NCBI RefSeq assembly: GCF_020524905.1
Contig: NZ_JAIVKI010000002.1
Coordinates: forward strand, 310,001-374,000
Direction of reading: 5' to 3'
Source of the DNA: Microbulbifer variabilis
GTDB lineage: Bacteria > Pseudomonadota > Gammaproteobacteria > Pseudomonadales > Cellvibrionaceae
DNA: 64,000 bases
In this document: piece after piece, positions 23,839 through 32,900 of the stretch
How positions within the stretch are numbered: the first letter of the stretch is position 1
Layout of the letters: each line of letters begins with the position of its first letter
Notes under the pieces: model-generated
The model's input: the letters and a program-made list of their open reading frames with translations, nothing else
Database searches by the model: none
Told to the model about the DNA's origin: nothing
Program-made: the position numbers and the translations under genes

Positions 23839-24833
23839 TGGCGCAAATCACCCTGGTGGAAGCGATTACCCAGGCCCTCGCCTTTGAAATGCAAAGAGAT
23901 CCCAAGGTAATCGTCTTCGGTGAGGATGTCGGGTTAAATGGCGGCGTCTTTCGCGCTACCGATGGTCTGCAAGCGCGTTTTGGCCGTGAACGGGTACTGG
24001 ATACACCGTTGGCAGAAAATATGATCGCTGGAATTGCTGTCGGTATGGCCACACAGGGACTGCGACCAGTGGCAGAGTTCCAGTTTATGGGTTTTATCTA
24101 CCCCGCCCTCGATCAAATCCTCAGCCATGCCGCGCGCTACCGCAACAGAACCCGGGGGCGGCTGTCCTGCCCTGTTGTCTATCGGGCACCTTATGGCGGT
24201 GGTATCCATGCGCCGGAACACCACTCTGAGAGCACCGAGGCACTGTTCGCCCACATCCCCGGTTTGCGTCTAGTGGTGCCCTCCTCTCCGGCGCGGGCCT
24301 ACGGCCTGTTGCTGGCAGCGATTCGCGATCCCGATCCGGTTGTCTTCCTCGAACCCAAGCGGATCTACCGTGCGGTGCGTCAGGAGGTTGTCGACAGTGG
24401 CGAGGCACTTCCTCTGGACCGAGCTTTCGTCCTGCGTGAGGGCAGCGATATCACCCTGATCGCCTGGGGGGCCTCTCTGAAGGAAGCCCTACAGGTTGCC
24501 GAGGAGTTAGCCACGGAAGGTATCGAGGCCGAAGTGATAGACCTCGCTACCCTCAAACCCCTGGATATCCACACCATTATCGATTCTCTGGAAAAAACCC
24601 ATCGCTGTGTCTTGATACATGAAGCTGCACGCTTTTGTGGCCTGGGTGCGGAAGTGGCCTCGCAGATCAATGAATACGCCTTCGACCTGCTGCACGCCCC
24701 GGTGCAGAGAGTAACGGGCTTCGATACGGTGATGCCCTACTTTCAGCTTGAGGGGGCCTACCTACCCGGTGTGCCGCGGATTATGACGGCGGTGCGCGAG
24801 GTACTCGAATACGCCAGTGGAGGGGTGGCATGA
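23838..24833 (+). CDS. 2-oxo-acid dehydrogenase E1 component, beta subunit
   Basis: Transketolase-like beta subunit that completes the E1 active site. TLVEAITQALAFEMQRDPKVIVFGEDVGLNGGVFRATDGL is the family N-terminus with the ThDP-contacting Glu. EFQFMGFIYPALDQI, RAPYGGGIHAPEHHSESTEALF and FLEPKRIYRA follow in the expected order. The 331 residues are standard. Its ATG overlaps the E1 alpha stop and its stop overlaps the E2 start, so translation of the three genes is tightly coupled. Confidence 0.9.
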   Translation: MAQITLVEAITQALAFEMQRDPKVIVFGEDVGLNGGVFRATDGLQARFGRERVLDTPLAENMIAGIAVGMATQGLRPVAEFQFMGFIYPALDQILSHAARYRNRTRGRLSCPVVYRAPYGGGIHAPEHHSESTEALFAHIPGLRLVVPSSPARAYGLLLAAIRDPDPVVFLEPKRIYRAVRQEVVDSGEALPLDRAFVLREGSDITLIAWGASLKEALQVAEELATEGIEAEVIDLATLKPLDIHTIIDSLEKTHRCVLIHEAARFCGLGAEVASQINEYAFDLLHAPVQRVTGFDTVMPYFQLEGAYLPGVPRIMTAVREVLEYASGGVA

Positions 24834-26098
24834 AAATTTTCACTTTACCGGATCTCGGTGAGGGCCTGCCCGATGCGGTAGTGCGGGAGTGGCATGTACA
24901 CGAGGGAGATGAAATTGCCGCCCACGAGAGTCTCGTAACTGTCGAAACTGCCAAAGCGCTAGTGGAAGTGCCCGCTCCTTGGGGGGGTAAGATTGAAAAA
25001 CTCTTCGCGCAGCCGGATCAAACCGTCAATGTGGGCGAACCCCTTGTGGGCTTTGCCGCTGAAGGCAGTACGCAAGAGGCCTCGCAATCAGAGGTGCCTG
25101 CTGAAGCTACTTCTCCCAGAGAGGCCGTCATTGCGGCAGAACCAGAAGAGGAAAAAGTGTGCGGCGCGTCGGCACCTAATCGGGCGTGGGCCGATAGTGG
25201 GACTGTCGTGGGCAAGTTGGAGCAGGGAGAGGATGTCCTCGACGTTGAACAGGATTTCAGCGAGGCCCCCAAACGGCTGGCAACGCCCTCGGTTCGCGCC
25301 CTGGCTCGGCGCCTGGGAGTGGAGTTGGAAAAACTCTCTACGGATGGAAATTTGGTCACTGCGGCACAGGTACGCGCTGCTGCGGAGGCTAAATTTAGCG
25401 CTGTGGAAAAAACTCCTGAGCAAGCGCAGCAAATACGGTCTTCAGGGCCGTTGAAGGAATTAGCAACAACCCAAGAGCCGGGGGAGATTATGACACCGGC
25501 ACGGCGTGCCATGGGCATATCCATGTGCCGTGCCCGGGATCAGGTTGCACAGATTACCCTGTGTGACGATGCAGATATTTCCAGTTGGTGGGGCAGCGCC
25601 CCGGCGCTGTTGAAATTAATTCGCGCTGTGCAGTCTGCCTGTATTTCGGAGCCTACCCTTAACGCTTTTTTCCAGGATGATCAGCTGACGCCTCAGAAGT
25701 CGGTCAATATCGGATTGGCGGTGGATTCTCCTCGCGGCCTGTATGTTCCAGTTCTGAAAGATGTGGCCGCCCGGTCGGATAAATCCTTAATGGCCCAAGT
25801 GGCCGATTTTAAACACCAGGCCCGGGAAACTGGCATTGCCCAGAGTGACCTACAGGGTGCAACCATTCTCTTATCCAATTTTGGCACTATCGCCGGTCGC
25901 TATGCGACACCGGTCGTGCTGCCGCCAACAGTGGCAATTGTCGGTGCTGGCAGGGTTTGCCAGGGCGTCGTGGTGATAGACCGCTGGCCGGCGATGCGGC
26001 CCCTACTGCCTCTCTCCATCAGTGCGGATCACCGCGCGGTAACCGGCGGTGAGTTGGCACGTTTTCTCAAGGCGATGCTATCTGCCCTTTCAGCTTAA
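24830..26098 (+). CDS. 2-oxo-acid dehydrogenase E2 component (dihydrolipoamide acyltransferase)
   Basis: Core acyltransferase of the complex. It has one lipoyl domain, with lipoyl-Lys42 in VETAKALVEVP; many E2s have ETDKA here. A linker and a peripheral-subunit-binding domain (LATPSVRALARRLGVELEKL, about residues 148-170) follow, then the CoA acyltransferase domain. The catalytic loop reads SADHRAVTGGELARF with His401, but Thr405 replaces the Asp of the classical DHRxxDG motif. I recall this TGG version from an E2 subgroup, so it need not be inactive. No E3 (lpd) gene lies nearby, so E3 must come from another locus. 422 residues. Confidence 0.88.
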   Translation: MKIFTLPDLGEGLPDAVVREWHVHEGDEIAAHESLVTVETAKALVEVPAPWGGKIEKLFAQPDQTVNVGEPLVGFAAEGSTQEASQSEVPAEATSPREAVIAAEPEEEKVCGASAPNRAWADSGTVVGKLEQGEDVLDVEQDFSEAPKRLATPSVRALARRLGVELEKLSTDGNLVTAAQVRAAAEAKFSAVEKTPEQAQQIRSSGPLKELATTQEPGEIMTPARRAMGISMCRARDQVAQITLCDDADISSWWGSAPALLKLIRAVQSACISEPTLNAFFQDDQLTPQKSVNIGLAVDSPRGLYVPVLKDVAARSDKSLMAQVADFKHQARETGIAQSDLQGATILLSNFGTIAGRYATPVVLPPTVAIVGAGRVCQGVVVIDRWPAMRPLLPLSISADHRAVTGGELARFLKAMLSALSA

Positions 26099-26209
26099 GA
26101 CCGTTTAAGAGCTCGCAATAGCTATCTTGGTCGTATCCTGCTTGGCCGCAGGGCCTTTATTTTTCTGAAATCATTGTGGGAAATTATCTTTCATTTTGCT
26201 ATCTTTAAG

Positions 26210-26222
26210 TTTCGAAACGAAA
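26210..26222. promoter_or_regulatory. DeoR-type operator candidate upstream of the glmS regulator
   Basis: TTTCG and CGAAA are inverted around AAA, directly before the regulator's start, with TTTCATTTTG a little upstream at about 26190. TTTCG repeats are the known recognition element of several DeoR-family repressors (GlpR/AgaR type), so autoregulation is plausible. Confidence 0.45.
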
Positions 26223-26233
26223 GTTAATTGGTT

Positions 26234-27010
26234 ATGTCGAAACGTAATACACAACAGCGCCGCCATGGCATTCTGAGTCTTTTGAATGAGACCGGGGAGG
26301 CGAGTGTCGAAGAATTGGCACGACGTTTCGAAACTTCAGAAGTTACGATTCGAAAGGATCTCACTGCGATGGAAAACCACGGTCTGCTGTTGCGCCGCCG
26401 CGGTGGTGCCATACCGGTACCGCAAGAGTTGGTGGTGGAGGAAGGTCCATCGGAAGTTAAACGCGCTATTAGTCGCGCCGCTGCAGCCCTGATCCCAGAT
26501 CATCATCGAATAGTCATCGACTATGGCCGTACCACTGCAGCGATGATTCCCGAGCTGGAATGCAAGCGGGGTCTGGTAGTCATGACCAATTCCCTACATG
26601 TGGCAAACGCCCTACGGGAGCTGGAGAACGAACCAACCCTGTTGATGACTGGAGGCACCTGGGACCCTCACTTCGAAGCCTTTCAGGGCAAGGTAGCAGA
26701 GCAGGTATTGCGCGATTACGACTTCGACAGAGCTTTTATTGGTGCCGATGGCATAGACCTGGAGCGCGGGACCTGCACCTTCAACGAGCAGATAGGTCTT
26801 TCCCGGGTAATGGCGGAAGTTGCACGGGAAGTGGTGGTGCTAGCGGAGTCCAGCAAGGTCGGCAGGCGAATCCCTAATTTGGAACTATCCTGGGGCCAGG
26901 TCGATGTACTGGTGACGGATTCCGGACTGGAAGAGCACGCGCGCCAGCAATTGCAGGAGCTGGGGGTGCGGGTCATCTGCGCATCCACAAGCTCTGTTGT
27001 TGGCGGTTAG
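26234..27010 (+). CDS. DeoR-family transcriptional regulator next to glmS (GlmR-like)
   Basis: The N-terminal winged helix-turn-helix (RRHGILSLLNETGEASVEELARRFETSEVTIRKDLTAME) has the DeoR signature; the SIS-like/DeoRC effector domain includes IDYGRTTAAMIPELE, TGGTWDP and FIGADGIDLERGTCTFNE. Start ATG 26234 gives 258 residues; a TTG at 26228 is also in frame. In Pseudomonas and relatives a DeoR-type gene, glmR, sits directly before glmS and controls it. The 45-bp spacing here supports the same role: sensing an amino-sugar phosphate and regulating glmS. Confidence 0.87.
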   Translation: MSKRNTQQRRHGILSLLNETGEASVEELARRFETSEVTIRKDLTAMENHGLLLRRRGGAIPVPQELVVEEGPSEVKRAISRAAAALIPDHHRIVIDYGRTTAAMIPELECKRGLVVMTNSLHVANALRELENEPTLLMTGGTWDPHFEAFQGKVAEQVLRDYDFDRAFIGADGIDLERGTCTFNEQIGLSRVMAEVAREVVVLAESSKVGRRIPNLELSWGQVDVLVTDSGLEEHARQQLQELGVRVICASTSSVVGG

Positions 27011-27055
27011 CGAAAGAATAAACAAAAGATTTTTAGGAATTGCGAGGAGAAAGAT

Positions 27056-28885
27056 ATGTGTGGAATTGTTGGGGCACTAGCCCAGCGCAATGTGACCGGT
27101 ATCCTTCTTGAGGGCCTGCGCCGCCTGGAGTACCGAGGCTATGATTCAGCGGGCGTCTGTCTACGCGGTGATGATGGCCAGTTACAGTTGCGCAAGAGTG
27201 TGGGAAAGGTTGCTGACCTAGAAGCCAAGCTGGAAGCAGAACCCGCTGGGGGACACCAGGGAATTGCCCATACCCGCTGGGCGACTCACGGAGTGCCTTC
27301 GGACGCAAACGCCCATCCCCATATGTCCGGACATATCGCTCTGGTGCATAACGGTATTATTGAAAATCACCAAGCACTGCGCGAAGAGTTGCAGGCCAAG
27401 GGTTATGAGTTCGCTTCGGATACCGATACCGAAGTGGTGGTTCACCTGATCCATTCCCTCAGCGGAGAGGGACTGGGCTTAGTGGATGCGGTGAGTAAAG
27501 CTACCAAGATGCTGGAGGGTGCCTACGCCCTAGCCGTTATCAGCAGCGAAGAGCCAGAGGTCCTGGCCTGTGCACGCTATGGCAGTCCCTTGGTTCTGGG
27601 TGTTGGTATTGAGGAAAACTTTATCGCCTCGGACCCGATGGCCCTGCGCCAAGTGACCGATCGCTTTATTTTCCTCGAAGAAGGTGATGTGGCAGAGGTG
27701 CGCCACAGTGGCATTTCGGTCCGTGATAAGAAAGGTGAAGAAGTCAGCCGCCCGGTGCATAAGCTCGATTCCGGCCATGACGTGGCCGATAAAGGCCATT
27801 ATCGCCACTACATGCAGAAGGAAATCTTCGAGCAGCCAGAAGTCGTAGCGGCAACCCTGGCTGGGCGTATTGGTGATCACACGGTCTTACCTCAAGCTTT
27901 GGGTAATCGCGCACTTGAGATATTGCCCAAGGTGAAGCAGGTGCAGATCGTCGCCTGTGGTACCAGTTACCATGCGGGCATGGTTGCACGCTATTGGCTG
28001 GAAGACTGGGCGGGCGTTCCCTGCTCGGTGGAAGTGGCCAGCGAAATCCGCTATCGCAAGACGGTTGTCCGCCCCGGCACTTTGTTCGTGACTATTTCCC
28101 AATCTGGTGAGACCGCGGATACCCTGGCGGCATTACGCCAGGCCAAAGAACTCGGCTACTTGGGTTTTATGACGATCTGCAATGTGCCCAACAGCTCCCT
28201 GGTGCGTGAATCCGAGCTGTCTCTGATGACGGAGGCGGGACCTGAAATTGGCGTGGCTTCCACCAAAGCCTTTACTACTCAATTGGTGGCTCTGCAGCTG
28301 TTCAGTCTTGCCCTGGCCAAGGCCAATGGGCTCCCTAGTGAGCGCGAGGCAGAGCTGGTAGATGCTTTGCATCAGTTGCCGCAGCTGATGGAAGAATTTA
28401 CCGAACTCGATAAGCTGATTCAGCACACCAGCGAGGCCTTTGCCGAGAAGAACCATGCGCTGTTCCTGGGTCGCGGTGTCGAGTTTCCCATTGCCCTCGA
28501 GGGCGCTTTAAAACTCAAGGAAATCTCCTATATCCACGCGGAAGCCTACCCGGCCGGAGAGCTTAAGCACGGCCCGCTGGCCCTGGTGGATGCGGACATG
28601 CCGGTGATTGTTGTGGCCCCCAATGATGAGCTGCTGGAAAAGCTGAAATCTAATTTACAGGAAGTGCGCGCCCGCGGTGGCCAGCTGTTTGTCTTTGCAC
28701 ATCCCGAAGCCGGTTTTTCCAGTGAGGAAGGGGTTACTCTGGTTGAAGTACCGGATTGTCCTAAGAGTCTTGCTCCTATCCTTTACACTGTGCCCTTACA
28801 GTTACTTAGCTATCACGTTGCGCTTTTTAAAGGCACTGATGTGGATCAGCCAAGAAACCTGGCAAAATCGGTTACGGTCGAGTAA
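27056..28885 (+). CDS. glmS: Glutamine--fructose-6-phosphate aminotransferase (isomerizing)
   Basis: Makes glucosamine-6-phosphate from fructose-6-phosphate and glutamine, the first step of amino-sugar synthesis. The class II glutaminase domain starts with Cys immediately after the initiator Met ([12 protein letters not shown]). Two SIS domains follow, with [31 protein letters not shown] and [23 protein letters not shown]. Length is 609 residues and SD is GAGGAGAAAG. The C-terminus [11 protein letters not shown] is the strongly conserved stretch whose coding DNA serves as the TnsD recognition site of Tn7. A Tn7-like element does sit 25 bp downstream. Confidence 0.98.
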   Translation: MCGIVGALAQRNVTGILLEGLRRLEYRGYDSAGVCLRGDDGQLQLRKSVGKVADLEAKLEAEPAGGHQGIAHTRWATHGVPSDANAHPHMSGHIALVHNGIIENHQALREELQAKGYEFASDTDTEVVVHLIHSLSGEGLGLVDAVSKATKMLEGAYALAVISSEEPEVLACARYGSPLVLGVGIEENFIASDPMALRQVTDRFIFLEEGDVAEVRHSGISVRDKKGEEVSRPVHKLDSGHDVADKGHYRHYMQKEIFEQPEVVAATLAGRIGDHTVLPQALGNRALEILPKVKQVQIVACGTSYHAGMVARYWLEDWAGVPCSVEVASEIRYRKTVVRPGTLFVTISQSGETADTLAALRQAKELGYLGFMTICNVPNSSLVRESELSLMTEAGPEIGVASTKAFTTQLVALQLFSLALAKANGLPSEREAELVDALHQLPQLMEEFTELDKLIQHTSEAFAEKNHALFLGRGVEFPIALEGALKLKEISYIHAEAYPAGELKHGPLALVDADMPVIVVAPNDELLEKLKSNLQEVRARGGQLFVFAHPEAGFSSEEGVTLVEVPDCPKSLAPILYTVPLQLLSYHVALFKGTDVDQPRNLAKSVTVE

Positions 28886-28904
28886 TTCTGTAAAGCCATG
28901 GATG

Positions 28905-28909
28905 GTTTA
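28905..28909. repeat. 5-bp target-site duplication, left copy
   Basis: GTTTA immediately precedes the TGT terminus of the Tn7-like element and matches GTTTA directly after the other terminus at 42758-42762. Five-base duplications are the Tn7 hallmark. The central base is 22 bp after the glmS stop. Confidence 0.9.
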
Positions 28910-28959
28910 TGTGGATTGACAATAAAGTATCATACTAAACATTAAAGCATCATACTTTT
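28910..28959 (+). repeat. Tn7-like right-type end (glmS side) with two TnsB-type sites
   Basis: Terminal TGT, a short spacer, then two nearly contiguous copies of the 22-bp site (28918-28939 and 28938-28959) that share ATCATACT. In Tn7 the end nearest glmS (the R end) has closely packed TnsB sites. Confidence 0.85.
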
Positions 28960-29010
28960 ACAGCAATCTGAGCTATGCTGAATGCAACAAGCGTAGCTTG
29001 GATGCTTTAA

Positions 29011-29331
29011 ATGAATAAATTCTTTTCCTTCTTATCCCCCCACCCTAAAGAAATCAGTGAACTCCTAGAGTCTGCCATTATAAAACGGCTTCAAAAGAAA
29101 AGCGTGTCCAAGGCTTTGTCAAAGATTAAAAATCCCTTTTGACCGCTCTGGATGTCCTTAGCAGAGGCAAGGTCCATCGACAGCCTGCGCTGACACATAA
29201 TCGTCTAGTCCACTTATTTCTTAGCTAGAGTGCTGGCTTTTTTCATATTCGGCTAGCAAGCCATCGTCAGTGATATTCGGGAACAGTTTCCTCTCGGCCC
29301 TGAATCAACCATTGACTTAGGAAGCTTCTGA
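29011..29331 (+). pseudogene. Decayed tnsA-like transposase endonuclease gene
   Basis: TnsA is the endonuclease that makes the 5' cuts in Tn7 excision and is the first gene inside the glmS-proximal end, reading inwards. Here three disrupted frames retain the family order. LTALDVLSRGKVHRQ (from 29139) and LTHNRLVHLFLS with a stop just before LE correspond to Tn7 TnsA LTVQEVPSSGRSHRI and TGRVHHLLSDLE. VSDIREQFPLGPESTIDLG (29266-29322) corresponds to VLDIREQFPL. The frame breaks around 29226-29265 and ends in TGA at 29329. The comparison uses my memory of Tn7 TnsA. A 43-codon open frame starts at ATG 29011. Confidence 0.7.
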
Positions 29332-29962
29332 TCAAGGCAGGGGGTATAACAGACGTCGATAATCTTGATCCGTCAGAGAAGATTGTATTTCTTCAAGAAA
29401 AATTGCAGAAACTGAATGAGACACATAGTTGGTAAATTGAGAGAAAGATAGGTGATTTGCCTAAATCTGTTCTCGTTCTCAACATTTGGTTGTCGGTATG
29501 CCCCCCTGCTTTTGTTGTGCTGTGATTGCAAGAGATAGACCGAATTCTTTTCAACTACTGGAAAGTGAGTTAAAGAATAAAAATAAAAAAGATGGGACTA
29601 AAGAAAATGAAAGTCTTTCGACGTTATTTTTTCGGGCATGTGGATTTGAAATGATTTCCTGACATATTGCTGTCGAATTTTTAGAGGACCCAGGTTGGGC
29701 AATTTAAGCCCTACTTGATGTGGTTTGACTCTAAAAAATGAATGCCTTTAGGGCATTGATTATGCTGCAAGAAAATTACTCATCTGAATAAATTGATCCA
29801 GAAAGTGTTGAGTAAATCTTGTTTGGATTTGGTTTTGTGTCAATTTATTCTAACCTGTCTTTTGTGTTAAAAAGTCTTATTTTTCAATGTGGTTGGCTAA
29901 GTGCTAATGCATAACTATACTTGTGCGCCCTGCTCTCGGCGTCATGAGCAGAAGGTGAAATT
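29332..29962. other. AT-rich stretch without an intact gene inside the element
   Basis: About 630 bases with many stops in all frames. Short coding-looking runs can be read on the plus strand: ITDVDNLDPSEKIVFLQEKL at about 29349, which may be the tail of the tnsA remnant, and later DGTKENESLSTLFFRACGFE around 29590-29650. They could be residues of further tns genes, but I cannot assign them. The 3' end must contain the promoter of the toxin gene. Confidence 0.4.
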
Positions 29963-32900
29963 TTGTATCATTTATTTGGTTGGGGAGTTTTCGTGCCCAG
30001 ATTTTTTTGTTTTATTTTTGGGATCTTGATTTCCTTTCAGGTTCTGGCTTCGGTATCCGGTCCCAGCACTAACTCCACAGGAATATTTACAGCCAAATAT
30101 AGTTCTGCACCAAACTTTCACGACAGGGCTGAATTACGGATAACTCGAAATGGTACCTTCGTAACAACATATAGCATTGGCACTTCGAGTGGTAGCAAAA
30201 CTATTACTGTAAGTTCACCAGGAACTTATATGGTTGAGCACTGGACGATGAAAGAAGCTGGCTGCCTGCAGCAGGGGCGTTTTGGATGTACAGAGCCTGT
30301 GCCTGGAATTCCATGGGGAACAAGAGGAAGCTTCTCTGTTACAGTGTCTATCCCACAGCCTGGGGATATTTCTATTCCGGCACAAAATACATCAGGTAGT
30401 TACACCATAAGTTGGGGCGCCGCTTCAGGGTCACCAAGTAAATATCAACTACAGGAGCGTAAAGACAGCGGAGGGTGGAGCACTATTTATGATGGTCCCG
30501 CTCGGAGTAAATCTGTCTCTGCTCAAACAACAGGCATCTATCGTTATCGTGTTAGGGCCTGTTACACCGCTTGTAGTTATTTTACTGCCGAAAAAACTCT
30601 CACAGTTGTTCGTACACCGGGGGCTATAACTGTCCCAAGCACTTCCACTAATGGCAGCATAGCCGTTTCCTGGACCTCTGTTTCTGGCGCGGACAGTTAT
30701 GTGGTAGAGGAGCAAAAAAATAATGGTACTTGGTCACAGGTATATGCGGGCACACAGTTTGACAAAACTGTCACGGGGCGAGGCAATGGCATTTACCGTT
30801 ATCGAGTTGCCGCGGTGGAAAATGGCCAGACCGGCAGTTACCGCTATTCGAGCAATGTAACTGTATCCCGTGCTCCGGCCGTGCCGGGTGGGCTCTCTGT
30901 ACCGACTACAACAACCAGCGGTTCCTATACCGTCAGCTGGAATAGCGTATCCGGCGCACAACAGTATTTTCTAGAGGAAACAGGCACCAGAAGTGGTGGC
31001 TGGACGCTGTCGGGAACCTCGAAGAATTTTAGTAAGCCATTAAATGGCTCATATTCGTACCGTGTGCGGGCTTGTAGTACCTACCAGGGGGTTAATGCCT
31101 GTAGCGCCTATACGGCTAAGAAAACCGTGCGGGTGAGTCAGCCGTCGCTAAAGGTGCAGTCTGTAACTGGGCAGGGCACAGTAACCCTGTTGTTTAATAC
31201 CGGTTGGAAAGGGGCTATATCTTGTGAGCTTAAACGCAATAATAAACTGATTCATCAGGATGCAGTGAACGATGGGACCACCTTTGTGGATACCGTGCCT
31301 AGCAGTGGTAGACACAACTATTATTACAATTGTTACGAATGTCTTCAGGGGAGTTTTTCTGATAGGTGCACCGAACCGAACCCGATCGGCTCGACAAATG
31401 TGTCCGCAAACGTTGTTCTTGTGCCGAGCAAGCCTAGCCTATCGGTGGTCGGTAACACCCACTCCAAAAATGGTTCTGCCGCATTTATTTCTGAAAGTTC
31501 AGGCCCCATTCAAAAGGCGCGTTGGCAGAAGCGAATTAATAGCAGCGCATGGCCTGCAAACACTAACTTTAGCGAATACGTGACAACAGATGGCAACTTC
31601 CAGGTAAGCGGTCTGACTGATGGCAACTGGGAAGTCCGCAGTAAAAATTGCAATAGTGCCGGGTGTAGTGATAACTGGAGTAATAGTGCCACTGTGTCGG
31701 TATTGCACAGCCCGCAGGCAAGTTTCAGTATTTCCTTTAGTGGTGATTTTGATGAGGGGAAGTACAGCGTCAATTGGTCCCCTGCCAGTGGCACAGTTGG
31801 CCACTATTACCTAAGGGAAAATAAAAATGGTTTCTGGGGTGATTGGTTGGATAGAGGGACCACTCGGACCTATAAGCCAGATCCACAGCCAGATGGGAGC
31901 TACGAGTATGAAGTCAAAGCATGTAACAGCAGTGGTTGCAGTAATTCTGTTAGATCGCAAAAGCTGACCATCGAGCATCCGGCACCAGCCGTTCCGACGA
32001 ACCTTATCGCTACACGAGTCAATCAGGAAATAAAGTTGACTTGGGATAAGGTTGCAGGTGGTTTTGATGATGAATATGAATTTCGTTTGAATGGGGAAGG
32101 CTGGCGTTCGGTAAATACTTCGTTAACAGCTACCCAGCCTATTGGTAGCTACGGGCCTTATACTTTTGATGTTCGCGCATGTAACCATACGCCTGGTGAT
32201 CGCAAGTGCTCTAGCTTTACAACCACCACTTATACGGTTCCTGATCCAGACCCCTCTGCACCTGGTTGGGCCAAGCCGATTGGCAGCTTGGCTTTGCTAG
32301 ACACAGGATATTCCGCGCCACAGTTAAGTACACATCAAGAAACACTGGGTGTTATCAAGGGTACTGGCAGCTCATCTGGTGGGGCTGCTTCTTATCAGCT
32401 GCCTATCGAGTTGCCCCCAGGTCGTGCTGGCATACAGCCAGAGGTCTCCTTAAATTATTCCAGCCGTGCGGGGAATGGTGTACTTGGCAAAGGATGGTCA
32501 CTCGCTGCCGGATCACAAATAACACGCTGCCCACAAACTTTCGCTCAGGATGGCCAAGCGATACCGGTCCTTTACACAGACACAGACCGGCTTTGCTTAG
32601 ATGGCCAGAGACTGGTCGTGATCTCTGGCAGCTATGGGGCTTCAGGGGCTGTCTATCAAACAGAGCAAGATACACAAGCTAGGGTTACGCAATACGGCGG
32701 TATCAATGGTGGGAGCACTTGGTTTAAGGTTGAGTTAAAGAATGGTCGAATTCGCCGATATGGAGACAATGCGGATTCTCGCCATATTGCTCAGGGCGTA
32801 AACACCATTAAATCGTGGGGTATCTCTTTCGAGGAGGACCGCGCCGCTCCAAATAGCAATTCCATTAACTATGTATATAAGAATTTCGGGCGTGGGGAAT

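Noticed and set aside
29332..29962. Runs such as DGTKENESLSTLFFRACGFE considered as tnsE or tnsD remnants
   Set aside because: The resemblance is too short and broken by stops to support an assignment.
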